Below, piece after piece: positions 50,644-58,266 of a stretch of 64,000 nt of DNA. This stretch comes from Ferdinandcohnia sp036962705 (GTDB lineage: Bacteria > Bacillota > Bacilli > Bacillales > Bacillaceae_L). Location: the NCBI RefSeq assembly GCF_036962705.1, contig NZ_JBALOQ010000019.1:62001-126000 (forward strand). The letters run 5' to 3'. How positions within the stretch are numbered: the first letter of the stretch is position 1; each line of letters opens with the position of its first letter. The translations under genes and the position numbers were made by a program. Below the pieces are notes generated by a model. It saw only the letters and a list, made by a program, of their open reading frames with translations, ran no database searches and was not told the DNA's origin.

Positions 50644-50671
50644 AAAAAATGCCTATCTCTAGGCATTTTTT
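50644..50671 (-). terminator. Terminator overlapping the DUF1284 stop
   Basis: AAAAAATGCCT-agaga-TAGGCATTTTTT read on the minus strand, covering the stop codon. Confidence 0.82.
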
Positions 50672-51086
50672 AATTAACTTCTCGTAGCCCTTTTCCATCA
50701 AGAATTTCTTGTACCCCTTCCTCGCAAACACCATAGGCGCGCCATGAACAGGATTCACAAACTTTTTGAATATCTGATGGGATGACAGATTTGCGGATTC
50801 GTGATTCAACGTCCTCCCATCTTAAAATTTTTCCAATTCGCAGTCCCAATTTTTCTAGAATCATAGCATCCCTATCATGGATGGAGGCGTCTTGGCAGTG
50901 GTATTTACCATTGTTCGGGTATTTTTCGCATAAATGATCTGGCCCTTTTACAATCTGAACAAGCATCTTCGGGTTCTTTCTAAGGGTTTGGTGGACAATC
51001 GTCATATTTTCCACGTATTCCTGGGAATAGCCCATTCCCCGGTAGCCTAAAAGGCAAAATAAATGATGTCCGCGTAGTTTGTACAT
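50670..51086 (-). CDS. DUF1284 protein, likely metal- or cluster-binding
   Basis: A 138-residue protein opening MYKLRGHHLFCLLGYRGMGYS, the DUF1284 signature, and holding seven cysteines including CEKYPNNGKYHCQD and CESCSWRAYGVCEEG, suggesting a metal or Fe-S site. Function unknown. I start at ATG 51086 because GGAGGT is 7 bp upstream; the ATG at 51092 is only 1 bp from it. Confidence 0.85.
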   Translation of the reverse strand: MYKLRGHHLFCLLGYRGMGYSQEYVENMTIVHQTLRKNPKMLVQIVKGPDHLCEKYPNNGKYHCQDASIHDRDAMILEKLGLRIGKILRWEDVESRIRKSVIPSDIQKVCESCSWRAYGVCEEGVQEILDGKGLREVN

Positions 51087-51283
51087 AAGCATACCTCCCG
51101 TTTGTTAACCTGAGTTCGATTGATGTTTACATATATTTTATCTTAAAACCTACTAAATTTGTTCAAATACTTCTACTTTTTTACAAATGACTTGTAAAAT
51201 ATGGTACCCTCTAAATGAGTCCCTGAATATAATAGTTGTTTGTTACAGTTGCCAATTGGAATACGAAATAAGGGGTTAATTCC

Positions 51284-52301
51284 ATGCAGAGCGAAACAAA
51301 AATAAATGATAGAATAGATAAATTTTGTAAACAAAGTAATTTCACAGGAGTGGTCCTTGCAAAACAAAAGGATGACATTTTAATTGAATCAGCTTACGGC
51401 TATTCGAATAGAGCAGAAGAATTGGCCAATACAATGAATACAAGGTTTGGAATAGCCTCTGGCTGTAAGCTTTTTACCGCCATCGCAATTTGTCAGTGAT
51501 AAAGGTTTGGTAACATTTGAAACTAAGTTAGAGGATTGCTTGAATATTGAGTTTCCCAATTTTGATGAAAGCATTACTGTCCATCACCTGTTGACTCACA
51601 CTTCCGGTGTCCCTGATTATTTCGATGAAGAGGTTATGGACGATTTCGAGGAGCTTTGGAAAGAGAATCCCATGTACCTCATTCGCGAGTTAAAGGATTT
51701 CCTTCCTTTGTTCCAGAATGGGAATATGATGTATACACCTGGTGAAAGATTTCACTATAACAATGCAGGTTTTATTTTATTAGGGTTAATCGTCGAGCAG
51801 AAAACAGGGATGTCCTTTACTGACTATATTATGGAAAATATTTTTAAACCATGTGGAATGGAGGAATCAGGGTATTTTTCTCTTGATTGTCTCCCCAAAA
51901 ACACAGCGCTTGGTTATATTGATAACGAAGAAGATGGAACATGGCGAACAAACACGTACTCGATTCCCGTAAAAGGGGGATCTGATGGCGGAGCATTTAT
52001 CACTGCACCGGATATGCTGAATCTGTGGGACGCACTCCTAAATAATAAATTGCTGAACAAGGTAACGACTAATCTACTATTAACACCTCACGTACATGCT
52101 GAGGATGACGAATATTACGGTTATGGCATTTGGATTAGTAAAAGAGAGTCGGAGATTTATAAATATCATGTCATGGGGTACGACCCTGGGGTGAGTTTTG
52201 CCTCATCCTATTATCCTGCTTCTGGCATTACCCTTGTCATTCCATCAAATCAGTCATATGGTCCACACGATGTAACTGATGTATTTGAAGAATATATGTA
52301 G
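51284..52301 (+). pseudogene. Beta-lactamase-family serine hydrolase, frameshifted
   Basis: Two consecutive frames give one class C-like (PF00144) hydrolase. The first part, 51284-51499, has SGCK (the S-x-x-K nucleophile motif) and ends IAICQ-TGA-TAA; the second, from about 51500, resumes DKGLVTFETKLEDCL, HHLLTHTSG and YNNAGF (the Y-x-N motif). Homologues read roughly CQLVDKG across the join, so about five bases appear missing near 51497. Downstream there is no further break. Unless this is a sequencing error, the enzyme is not made. Confidence 0.85.
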
Positions 52302-52303
52302 TA

Positions 52304-52340
52304 AAAAATGAGGTCAGGATATAGTCCTGGCCTCATTTTT
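52304..52340. terminator. Bidirectional terminator
   Basis: AAAAATGAGGTCAGGA-tata-GTCCTGGCCTCATTTTT lies between the pseudogene and the convergent PepSY gene. Confidence 0.88.
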
Positions 52341-52354
52341 CAAAGAAATAGATA

Positions 52355-52903
52355 TTAGTCTCGGTCATCATCGTAATCGTCATCGTCGTTATCATCACGG
52401 TCATCAATTTCTTTTTTCAAAATCGTTCCGTCTACTACGGAAATTTTCATTTCGACTTCTTTACCTTCATACTTCATTTCAATTTCATAGTAGCCGTCAT
52501 CATCTAATTCGAACTCCACGATTTTACCTGGGGTATCCTTTGTTGCTATAGCCATTGCTTCTTCCTTAGAGATTTTAGCTGAAGTTGCAGCTACTTGAGT
52601 AGTAACACGATCGTCGTCATCATCACGATCATCTTCTACCTTAACGACTTTACCAGTAGTTGCATTAATCCTAACCTCAGCATCGTCATCATGTGCACCT
52701 TCAAACTCAACTTTGTAAACAAGCTCTCCATGCTCTCGCTCTAGCTCAACCTCTTCGATTTGCTTCCCTTTTACCTCTTGTGTAGCAATTTCCTGTGCTT
52801 TTGAAAATGGGATCTGAGCTTCCTTTGAAAACGCACCGACCCCAACTGCTCCTCCTAATACAACTGCCCCTACAATTCCTAGTACTACAAGATTTTTCTT
52901 CAT
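52355..52903 (-). CDS. Exported PepSY-domain protein (YkoI-like)
   Basis: A 182-residue secreted protein: signal peptide MKKNLVVLGIVGAVVLGGAVGVGAFSK, then two PepSY repeats (ISKAQEIATQEVKG-like at about 34 and ISKEEAMAIATKDTPG at about 107), each followed by an acidic strand, and an Asp-only tail (DDRDDNDDDDYDDDRD). PepSY domains are thought to inhibit extracellular peptidases; the Asp tail could bind Ca2+. RBS AAAGGAGGAAA at the chosen start. It closes a regulator-sensor-PepSY cluster resembling ykoGHI. Confidence 0.87.
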   Translation of the reverse strand: MKKNLVVLGIVGAVVLGGAVGVGAFSKEAQIPFSKAQEIATQEVKGKQIEEVELEREHGELVYKVEFEGAHDDDAEVRINATTGKVVKVEDDRDDDDDRVTTQVAATSAKISKEEAMAIATKDTPGKIVEFELDDDGYYEIEMKYEGKEVEMKISVVDGTILKKEIDDRDDNDDDDYDDDRD

Positions 52904-53010
52904 TTTTGTTTCCTCCTTTATTTGAACTATCTTAATCATAGCCAACGAAAATGAGGAAACTCAGATAATAAAATGAGAATTTGATGAGAATCAAATGAGT
53001 TTTTCTAAGA

Positions 53011-53145
53011 AATCGAATACGCCTTGGCGTATTTGCGCCTGATTTTTTTCGAGCAAGCTCGAAAAGATTCCACTGAAAAATTGTGGCATCCGCCAGAGGC
53101 TTTAACTTTATTCAGCAAAGGTTTGAATTTCTGCTGAATTAAGTT
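53011..53145 (-). repeat. Dispersed structured repeat R1, copy 6
   Basis: AATCGAATACGCCTTGGCGT start, CGAGCAAGCTCG palindrome in the centre, CCGCCAGAGGC, closing hairpin ACTTTATTCAGCA..TGCTGAATTAAGT next to the stop codon of the first PepSY gene. Confidence 0.88.
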
Positions 53146-53875
53146 AGTCTTCCAAAACAATCGTGATGACCTCACCTGAGATTGGATGAATCTGTACGAT
53201 TTTTTCTTCTCCCTGGTTTGTTTCAATTTCTACAAAATAATAATATTGCCCTTCTTCTTCTTCAAATTCAACCTCATCAACAACACCTTCTACATGCTGG
53301 AGGGCAAGTTCAATTGCCTGTTGCTCTGTAATCTGTTGTATCGTACCTGCTGGAGGCTCTGGTGTAGTCGGCTTTGTTTCAGGAGGGTTCTCTGGCTGCT
53401 TCATATTTTGGACAACATCCACAATCTCACCTGTTGTTGCTTTTAATTTGTAAATTGATTCTGTATTTCCCTCTAGGACAGTTGCATAATAATAGGTTTG
53501 TTCTTGTTCGAGTTTCTTTTCAATTGTTTGGATTTCACCCGCTTGCTCTTTTGCTAAAATATCCCGAATCTCAGCCTCCGTTTTTTCCTGAGGTTCCTGA
53601 GAAATCTTTGTTAAATTCGTAATATCACCTGTTTTCCGGTGAATGTCAATTTCATAAATGCCTGAATTACTCTTAAATTTAATTTTATAAACGTCGCCTT
53701 CTTGACTCACTTCTGCATTTTTTCCGTTGTACATCTTTTCCACGAGGTCAATGGCGTCACTTTCTGACAAAGGCTCTGCAGACGTATACGTTTTTGTTAG
53801 CTGCCAAATGACAATTGCTACAAGTAAAATGCCTCCTACAGCAAAGAGACTATTTCGAAGGGTTCTTTTTCTCAT
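53144..53875 (-). CDS. ykoI: Membrane-anchored PepSY-domain protein (YkoI-like)
   Basis: A 243-residue protein with one N-terminal helix (NSLFAVGGILLVAIVIWQLT) and three PepSY-like repeats (SEADAIDLVEKMYNGK-type at 37, AEIRDILAKEQAGEIQ near 100, QQITEQQAIELALQHVEG near 180) separated by a Pro/Thr linker (PENPPETKPTTPEPPAG). It follows the histidine kinase across repeat R3 copy 2 and fits YkoI of the B. subtilis ykoGHI set. Start at ATG 53875 after GGAG; GTG 53884 is possible. Confidence 0.85.
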   Translation of the reverse strand: MRKRTLRNSLFAVGGILLVAIVIWQLTKTYTSAEPLSESDAIDLVEKMYNGKNAEVSQEGDVYKIKFKSNSGIYEIDIHRKTGDITNLTKISQEPQEKTEAEIRDILAKEQAGEIQTIEKKLEQEQTYYYATVLEGNTESIYKLKATTGEIVDVVQNMKQPENPPETKPTTPEPPAGTIQQITEQQAIELALQHVEGVVDEVEFEEEEGQYYYFVEIETNQGEEKIVQIHPISGEVITIVLED

Positions 53876-53902
53876 TGCACTCACTCCATCATTTTCTTTG
53901 AG

Positions 53903-54122
53903 AGGATGTTAAAAAGTCTGGCGAAAATGACACATCGAATTTCTTCGGACATTGCTCCGAGAACATCGTGAATAACTAGGCTATGCGCTTGCGTCTACTA
54001 GATTATTCTGGAAGTTAATTCCTCAGCGCAAGGCTGCAAGGATGTTAACTCAAGCAGTTGCCTCGCTCTGGTACTCAAAGCTTCACCGCCTGGTACTCCT
54101 CGGTCCTTTTCACCCTCCTGTT
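53903..54122 (-). repeat. Dispersed repeat R3, copy 2 (long form)
   Basis: Reverse complement of the 28526-28663 repeat over its ends (AGGATGTT.AAAAAGT, GAAAATGACACATCGAATTTCT, GGTACTCAAAGCT, CACCGCC, GGTCCTTTTCA) with about 80 extra bp in the middle. It fills the gap between the kinase and the PepSY gene. Confidence 0.85.
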
Positions 54123-54165
54123 TGAACATTCATTTGTTTCTACTATACCTGTTTTTTATGAGAAA

Positions 54166-55524
54166 TTAATGAGAATCCTCATCGGGAAGTAGAATATTGG
54201 CTGTAGTTCCTTCCCCTTCTATGCTATCAAATTCGATTTTCGTATGAATTGCATCTGCCAATTCCTTTGCAAGTGAGAGCCCTAATCCATAGCCTCCTGT
54301 TTTCCTTGTTCTTGCCTTATCCACCCGGTAAAAACGGTCAAACACCTTATCAACATCCTCTGCCGGAATTCCTACTCCTTGGTCAATGATTTTAATGCTC
54401 GGTCTTTTCCTTTCTCGTCCGAGTACGATAATCACAGGTTTTTCACTGTACTTCAGCGCATTTTCCATTAGTATATAAAAAATCTGCTTGAGCTTTTGTT
54501 TATCTGTTTTTATAACGATTTCTTCTTCCACAATGATCGAAATTTCACGTTTATATGCCTCACGGAAGGATCCCACCGATTCGTCAACAAGTTGTAAAAG
54601 AGGTATGGTTTCGATTTGAAGCTTCCACTGCTCATCATGTTTTGCTAGTAGTAGAAGCTGTTGGGTTAATTCACGCATATGGATGGCCTCAGACTGAATG
54701 GCATCCACCGCTTCATGAAAAAGCTTTGAATCTGCCTGCCCTCTCCGTTTTAAAAGGCTTGCATATGAGTCAATTACAGTTAATGGTGTTTTTAGCTCAT
54801 GAGACGCATTTGAGACAAAATTCTCCTGCTTCTCATAGTTCACTTCTAATAAATCCATCATTTCATTGAAGGTTTGACCCATTTCATATAGTTCGTCTTT
54901 TGATTCCTTTGATAATTCAATTCGTTTATATTGTCCGCTCTTCCGAATTTCTCTCATCGTCTGAATCATTGTAGTAATTGGATGAGTAATGACATTACTT
55001 AGTAGCCTTGTTGATACTAGAACTGGAATGGTTGCAATCAATGTGACTGCAAGTAAAACAAGACTTAATGTTTTTAAGTTACTTGCTGTAGCCGAGAGGT
55101 TTTCAATCACCTGTAGCTCCGCTACCTCCCCATTCAGCCAAATAATTGGGTATGACACAAAAGAATGTGGAACCCCATTAAAATCAATGATTTGTCTTTG
55201 TTTTGTTTTATGATAGGTTGTTGGAAAATTCTCCAAGCCCTGTTGCTCTGGAACGAGTGCCTGTGCTTCTATACTCCCATCCGGCCGTACTACCTGCAGC
55301 ATGCCGTCAATGGGGAGATATGTACGAAGTAATGCCCCAGCAGAAACTGAACCATCTACTTTAGATATGCCGTTCATGGTACGTTCTGCTTCGGCTTCAG
55401 TACGATCCAATTCACTGTTAAACATCGTGTGGCTAAATGTAATATAGGAGGCAATATTGATTAGAACTAGCAAAATGATAAACACAACTGCCGTGAATAA
55501 ATTGATCTTTTTTCGTAGTTTCAT
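54166..55524 (-). CDS. ykoH: Two-component sensor histidine kinase (YkoH-like)
   Basis: A 452-residue kinase: helix at 10-30, an extracytoplasmic sensor loop of ~120 residues, second helix near 155-175, HAMP (NVITHPITTMIQTMREIRKSGQYKRIELS), dimerisation helix with phosphoacceptor His in NFVSNASHELKTPLTVIDSYASLL, and ATPase boxes N (QIFYILMENALKYS), G1 (IIDQGVGIP) and G2 (TGGYGLGLSLAKEL). It overlaps the response regulator gene by 4 bp. The signal is unknown; the PepSY partners outside the membrane may modulate it. Confidence 0.94.
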   Translation of the reverse strand: MKLRKKINLFTAVVFIILLVLINIASYITFSHTMFNSELDRTEAEAERTMNGISKVDGSVSAGALLRTYLPIDGMLQVVRPDGSIEAQALVPEQQGLENFPTTYHKTKQRQIIDFNGVPHSFVSYPIIWLNGEVAELQVIENLSATASNLKTLSLVLLAVTLIATIPVLVSTRLLSNVITHPITTMIQTMREIRKSGQYKRIELSKESKDELYEMGQTFNEMMDLLEVNYEKQENFVSNASHELKTPLTVIDSYASLLKRRGQADSKLFHEAVDAIQSEAIHMRELTQQLLLLAKHDEQWKLQIETIPLLQLVDESVGSFREAYKREISIIVEEEIVIKTDKQKLKQIFYILMENALKYSEKPVIIVLGRERKRPSIKIIDQGVGIPAEDVDKVFDRFYRVDKARTRKTGGYGLGLSLAKELADAIHTKIEFDSIEGEGTTANILLPDEDSH

Positions 55525-56225
55525 TTCGATTCCTTCATTACATACCCAACACCACGTACTGTGTGAATTAAAGGCACGTCATATGGCTTATCCATTTTAT
55601 TTCGTAAATAGCGAATATACACATCAACTATGTTTGTGTCTCCGTAATAATCATAGCCCCATACCGCATTTAATAGTTGCTCCCTATTTAACACCTGGCG
55701 TGGATGCTTCATTAAATAGGCGAGCAAATCAAATTCACGAGGTGTCAATTCAATTGCATCGTTATTTCGTGTCACTTCATAGGTACTTTCATTCAGCTTT
55801 AGGTCCCCTATGCTCAACCAGTCATCTACTTGCTCTTGCTTTGAAGTATCCTGTTTGCTATTGTTGCGAAGTGCTACTCGAATACGCGCTAGCAATTCTT
55901 CAATTTGAAAGGGCTTTGTCACATAATCATTTGCTCCTAAGTCTAGGCCTGATACCTTGTCTTCTACCGAGTCTTTTGCGGTCAAAAGAATGACCGGTGT
56001 TGTCGCGTTTATAGCCCGAATTCGCCTTAGAACCTCAATTCCGCTAATGCCCGGAAGCATCACATCTAGGAGAACTAAATCCCACGTCTCCTCTTGGAAC
56101 TTTTCCAAGCCTGAGTTCCCATCGTAGGATTTTCCAGTTTCATAGCCTTCATATGTTAATTCAAGCTCCAATACCCGTGCAATCTTCTCTTCATCTTCCA
56201 CAATTAAAATACGTTGTTTCTGCAT
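55521..56225 (-). CDS. ykoG: OmpR-family response regulator (YkoG-like)
   Basis: A 234-residue regulator with receiver domain (ILIVEDEEKIARVLELEL; phosphoacceptor Asp in WDLVLLDVMLPGI; Lys in VTKPFQIEELLARI) and winged-helix DNA-binding domain (ELTPREFDLLAYLMKHPRQVLNREQLLNAVWGYDYYGDTNIVDVYIRYLRNKMD). It is the first gene of the operon. Start could be ATG 56225 or TTG 56237; neither has an ideal RBS. Confidence 0.94.
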   Translation of the reverse strand: MQKQRILIVEDEEKIARVLELELTYEGYETGKSYDGNSGLEKFQEETWDLVLLDVMLPGISGIEVLRRIRAINATTPVILLTAKDSVEDKVSGLDLGANDYVTKPFQIEELLARIRVALRNNSKQDTSKQEQVDDWLSIGDLKLNESTYEVTRNNDAIELTPREFDLLAYLMKHPRQVLNREQLLNAVWGYDYYGDTNIVDVYIRYLRNKMDKPYDVPLIHTVRGVGYVMKESK

Positions 56226-56372
56226 CTCCGTTCCCAACCCCCATTTCTCTATGTATCTACTTATTGGTCTCTATTCACCATTTTACCCCAAAACAGGTAT
56301 GTCCAACACAAAAAGAAAAGTACCAATCAACAAAGGGATTTTCACCTATGTTGACAGGTACTTCTTAAGAGT

Positions 56373-56498
56373 TTATTCTTCTTCGAGTTCTTCCTCTTCA
56401 GGTCTTGGTCTTCTTCTTCTTCCCCAAAAGAAATCCCAGGCATCCTTTCGTTGAACTTCCTGTTCCTCACGGTTTTCCTTTTCTTTGTTATCAGTCAA
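56373..56498 (-). CDS. Small charged protein, unrecognised
   Basis: A 41-residue open frame not previously obvious because it starts at TTG. GGGGAGGTG is 6-7 bp upstream, a near-perfect RBS. The protein is Glu-rich at both ends around a central aromatic/Arg block (DAWDFFWGRRRRPRPEEEELEEE). No family recognised. It lies between the response regulator gene and a divergent small gene. Confidence 0.6.
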   Translation of the reverse strand: MTDNKEKENREEQEVQRKDAWDFFWGRRRRPRPEEEELEEE

Positions 56499-56655
56499 AA
56501 CCGACACCTCCCCAATATAATTATCGTTTTTATCCTATTCAATGGGTTGGCTATAAGTTTGGGAGTTTGCCTATATGGAATAAAAAATTCATGTAGAATT
56601 GTGCGAGTAAACCTTGTATACTGAATATGTAAAAATTTTGAAGAGGTGATTGAAG

Positions 56656-56859
56656 ATGGCTAAATCAAACGCACGGAAACAGCGAGAGAAGCTTGTTCGT
56701 GAAGGAAAGCGAAATCCAGAAAACGGAAGAAGCCTATTTGCATTAACTGATATGCAAACAAGAATGACAAAAACGAAAAAGGATCACTTATACCGCACCA
56801 AACATAAGAACCAATCATTCACAGATGGAAATGATGGTTCTTTTTGTTTTTGTGGATGA
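56656..56859 (+). CDS. Small basic protein with a terminator inside its 3' end
   Basis: A 67-residue, Lys/Arg-rich soluble protein (MAKSNARKQREKLVREGKRNPENGRS..DMQTRMTKTKKDHLYRTKHKNQ). AGGTG precedes the ATG. I do not recognise the family with certainty, though small basic proteins starting MAKSNARKxREK recur in Bacillus. The last ~15 codons run through a strong terminator hairpin and read FTDGNDGSFCFCG, unlike the rest, so the original stop may have been lost. Confidence 0.7.
   Translation: MAKSNARKQREKLVREGKRNPENGRSLFALTDMQTRMTKTKKDHLYRTKHKNQSFTDGNDGSFCFCG
56806..56850 (+). terminator. Intrinsic terminator overlapping a coding end
   Basis: AAGAACCAATCATT-tcacagatgg-AATGATGGTTCTT followed by TTTGTTTTTG. 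It lies before, not after, the in-frame stop at 56857-56859. Confidence 0.82.
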
Positions 56860-56883
56860 TTATTTACAAGCGTAGTTTGGCAT

Positions 56884-56963
56884 CTATCGATTTTATATTC
56901 ATTCTATCGGTTTTATTTCAGTTCTATCGATTTTAATTCGATTCTATCGACTTTAGCCAGTTC
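56884..56963. repeat. 20-bp-period tandem array, motif TTCTATCGATTTTA
   Basis: CTATCG occurs at 56884, 56904, 56924 and 56944, exactly 20 bp apart, in units of the form TTCTATCGATTTTAATTCA. It lies between the convergent small gene and the TetR gene. Confidence 0.88.
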
Positions 56964-56994
56964 CATAAAAAACTGACATCAAATGTCAGCATTA

Positions 56995-57585
56995 TTACTT
57001 ACATAATAATTGTAAATGATATTCAATCACTGCCTCTACTCTTTCTGAGGTTATTTTATCTGGGTGCAGGATGCTGTGCATGGCTAATCCATCAATTAAG
57101 GCATAGAGTCTTTCAATCTCAAGTTCTTTATCTAGGTCTGCTTTAGCAAGATCTAAGTGAATGAGTCTCTCAATAATATGAACCATTCCACCTCTTAGTT
57201 CCTCATACACTTTTTCACTTAACGGCCGCAATCTGGAATCAACAAGTGATTTCGTTGTAAAAGCAAGCCAAACCTCCATTTCTAGTCTAGTATCTTCATT
57301 TAATGGTACTAATTCTTTTAACAGATTAAGCATAACCTCTAGCGGTGGACCACCGAAATTCATCTGGTTTATCCTTTGATGGACTCGGTCAGATACAAGG
57401 TTCATTGTAAACACATAGAGCTCTGATTGTGATGAAAAATAATGTCGTAGTGAACCTACTGACATATTCGCCTCCTTTGCAATATTTCTCACTGTTGCTT
57501 GCTCCATGCCTTCACGCTTAATAACCCTTAAGGTTGCTTCCGCTACTTTTTCTCTTCTTTTATCATGATCAACTATTTTTGGCAT
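56995..57585 (-). CDS. TetR-family transcriptional regulator
   Basis: A 196-residue regulator with an N-terminal helix-turn-helix ATVRNIAKEANMSVGSLRHYFSSQSELYVF (residues 24-53) and a helical ligand domain. It is transcribed away from the membrane-protein gene at 57674, and a perfect inverted repeat separates them. It probably represses itself and that neighbour. Confidence 0.92.
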   Translation of the reverse strand: MPKIVDHDKRREKVAEATLRVIKREGMEQATVRNIAKEANMSVGSLRHYFSSQSELYVFTMNLVSDRVHQRINQMNFGGPPLEVMLNLLKELVPLNEDTRLEMEVWLAFTTKSLVDSRLRPLSEKVYEELRGGMVHIIERLIHLDLAKADLDKELEIERLYALIDGLAMHSILHPDKITSERVEAVIEYHLQLLCK

Positions 57586-57612
57586 ATTTTTATTATACTC
57601 GATTGATTTATT

Positions 57613-57653
57613 TAATACAACTGTGTTAAATTAGTTTTAGCACAGTTGTATTA
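57613..57653. promoter_or_regulatory. Operator-like inverted repeat in the TetR divergon
   Basis: TAATACAACTGTG (57613-57625) and CACAGTTGTATTA (57641-57653) are perfect 13-bp arms with a 15-bp gap. ACAACTGTGTTAAA and TTAGCACAGTTGT also suggest internal symmetry. Likely TetR binding site(s). Confidence 0.8.
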
Positions 57654-57673
57654 ATAAAAAGGGAGATGGATTG

Positions 57674-58225
57674 ATGATTGGTTGGCTTATTGTCGCTTGT
57701 GAAATTGGTTTTTGGATATTTGTCATTACAGGTCTGTTTTTTCGCTATATATTACGCTATAAAAAGGTTGGTGGATTGTTGCTCTTATGTACACCACTGG
57801 TGGACTTAGTATTAATAATTGCGACAGTCATTGATTTAAAAAATGGCTCAACAGCAAATATTTTTCATGGATTGGCGGCTATTTACCTTGGAGTAACCAT
57901 AGCTTCCGGACATCGTATGATAAAATGGGCAGATGAAAGATTTGCGTATCGATTTGCAGGCGGGCCTAAACCCCAAAAGGCTCCTAAATTCGGTGCAGCT
58001 CGTGCCAAGCATGAACAAAGTGGTTGGTTCCGGCATGCCCTTGCCTGGGCAATCGGGGGAATATTATTATTTGCAATGATCTGGTTTGTGGGTGATTCTT
58101 CTAAAACAGAAAGTTTAAGTGGTTTATTCAACGTTTGGTCGATGGTTCTTTTCATTGATTTTTTAATTAGCTTTAGCTATACAATTTGGCCAAAGAAGGA
58201 AAAGATAGAAAGTAAAACATTTTAG
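57674..58225 (+). CDS. Four-helix membrane protein, TetR-controlled
   Basis: A 183-residue membrane protein with helices at about 3-26, 33-52, 60-78 and two near 118-165, and a basic cytoplasmic loop (RFAYRFAGGPKPQKAPKFGAARAKHEQ). I recall similar unnamed proteins next to TetR regulators in Bacillus but no function. RBS GGGAG precedes the ATG by 8 bp. Because it is the only gene opposite the TetR gene, it is the likely target. Confidence 0.8.
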   Translation: MIGWLIVACEIGFWIFVITGLFFRYILRYKKVGGLLLLCTPLVDLVLIIATVIDLKNGSTANIFHGLAAIYLGVTIASGHRMIKWADERFAYRFAGGPKPQKAPKFGAARAKHEQSGWFRHALAWAIGGILLFAMIWFVGDSSKTESLSGLFNVWSMVLFIDFLISFSYTIWPKKEKIESKTF

Positions 58226-58258
58226 AAAAAATGCTGACACGTTGATGTCAGCATTTTT
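58226..58258. terminator. Bidirectional terminator
   Basis: AAAAATGCTGACA-cgttga-TGTCAGCATTTTT between convergent genes. Confidence 0.88.
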
Positions 58259-58266
58259 CGTTTCCC

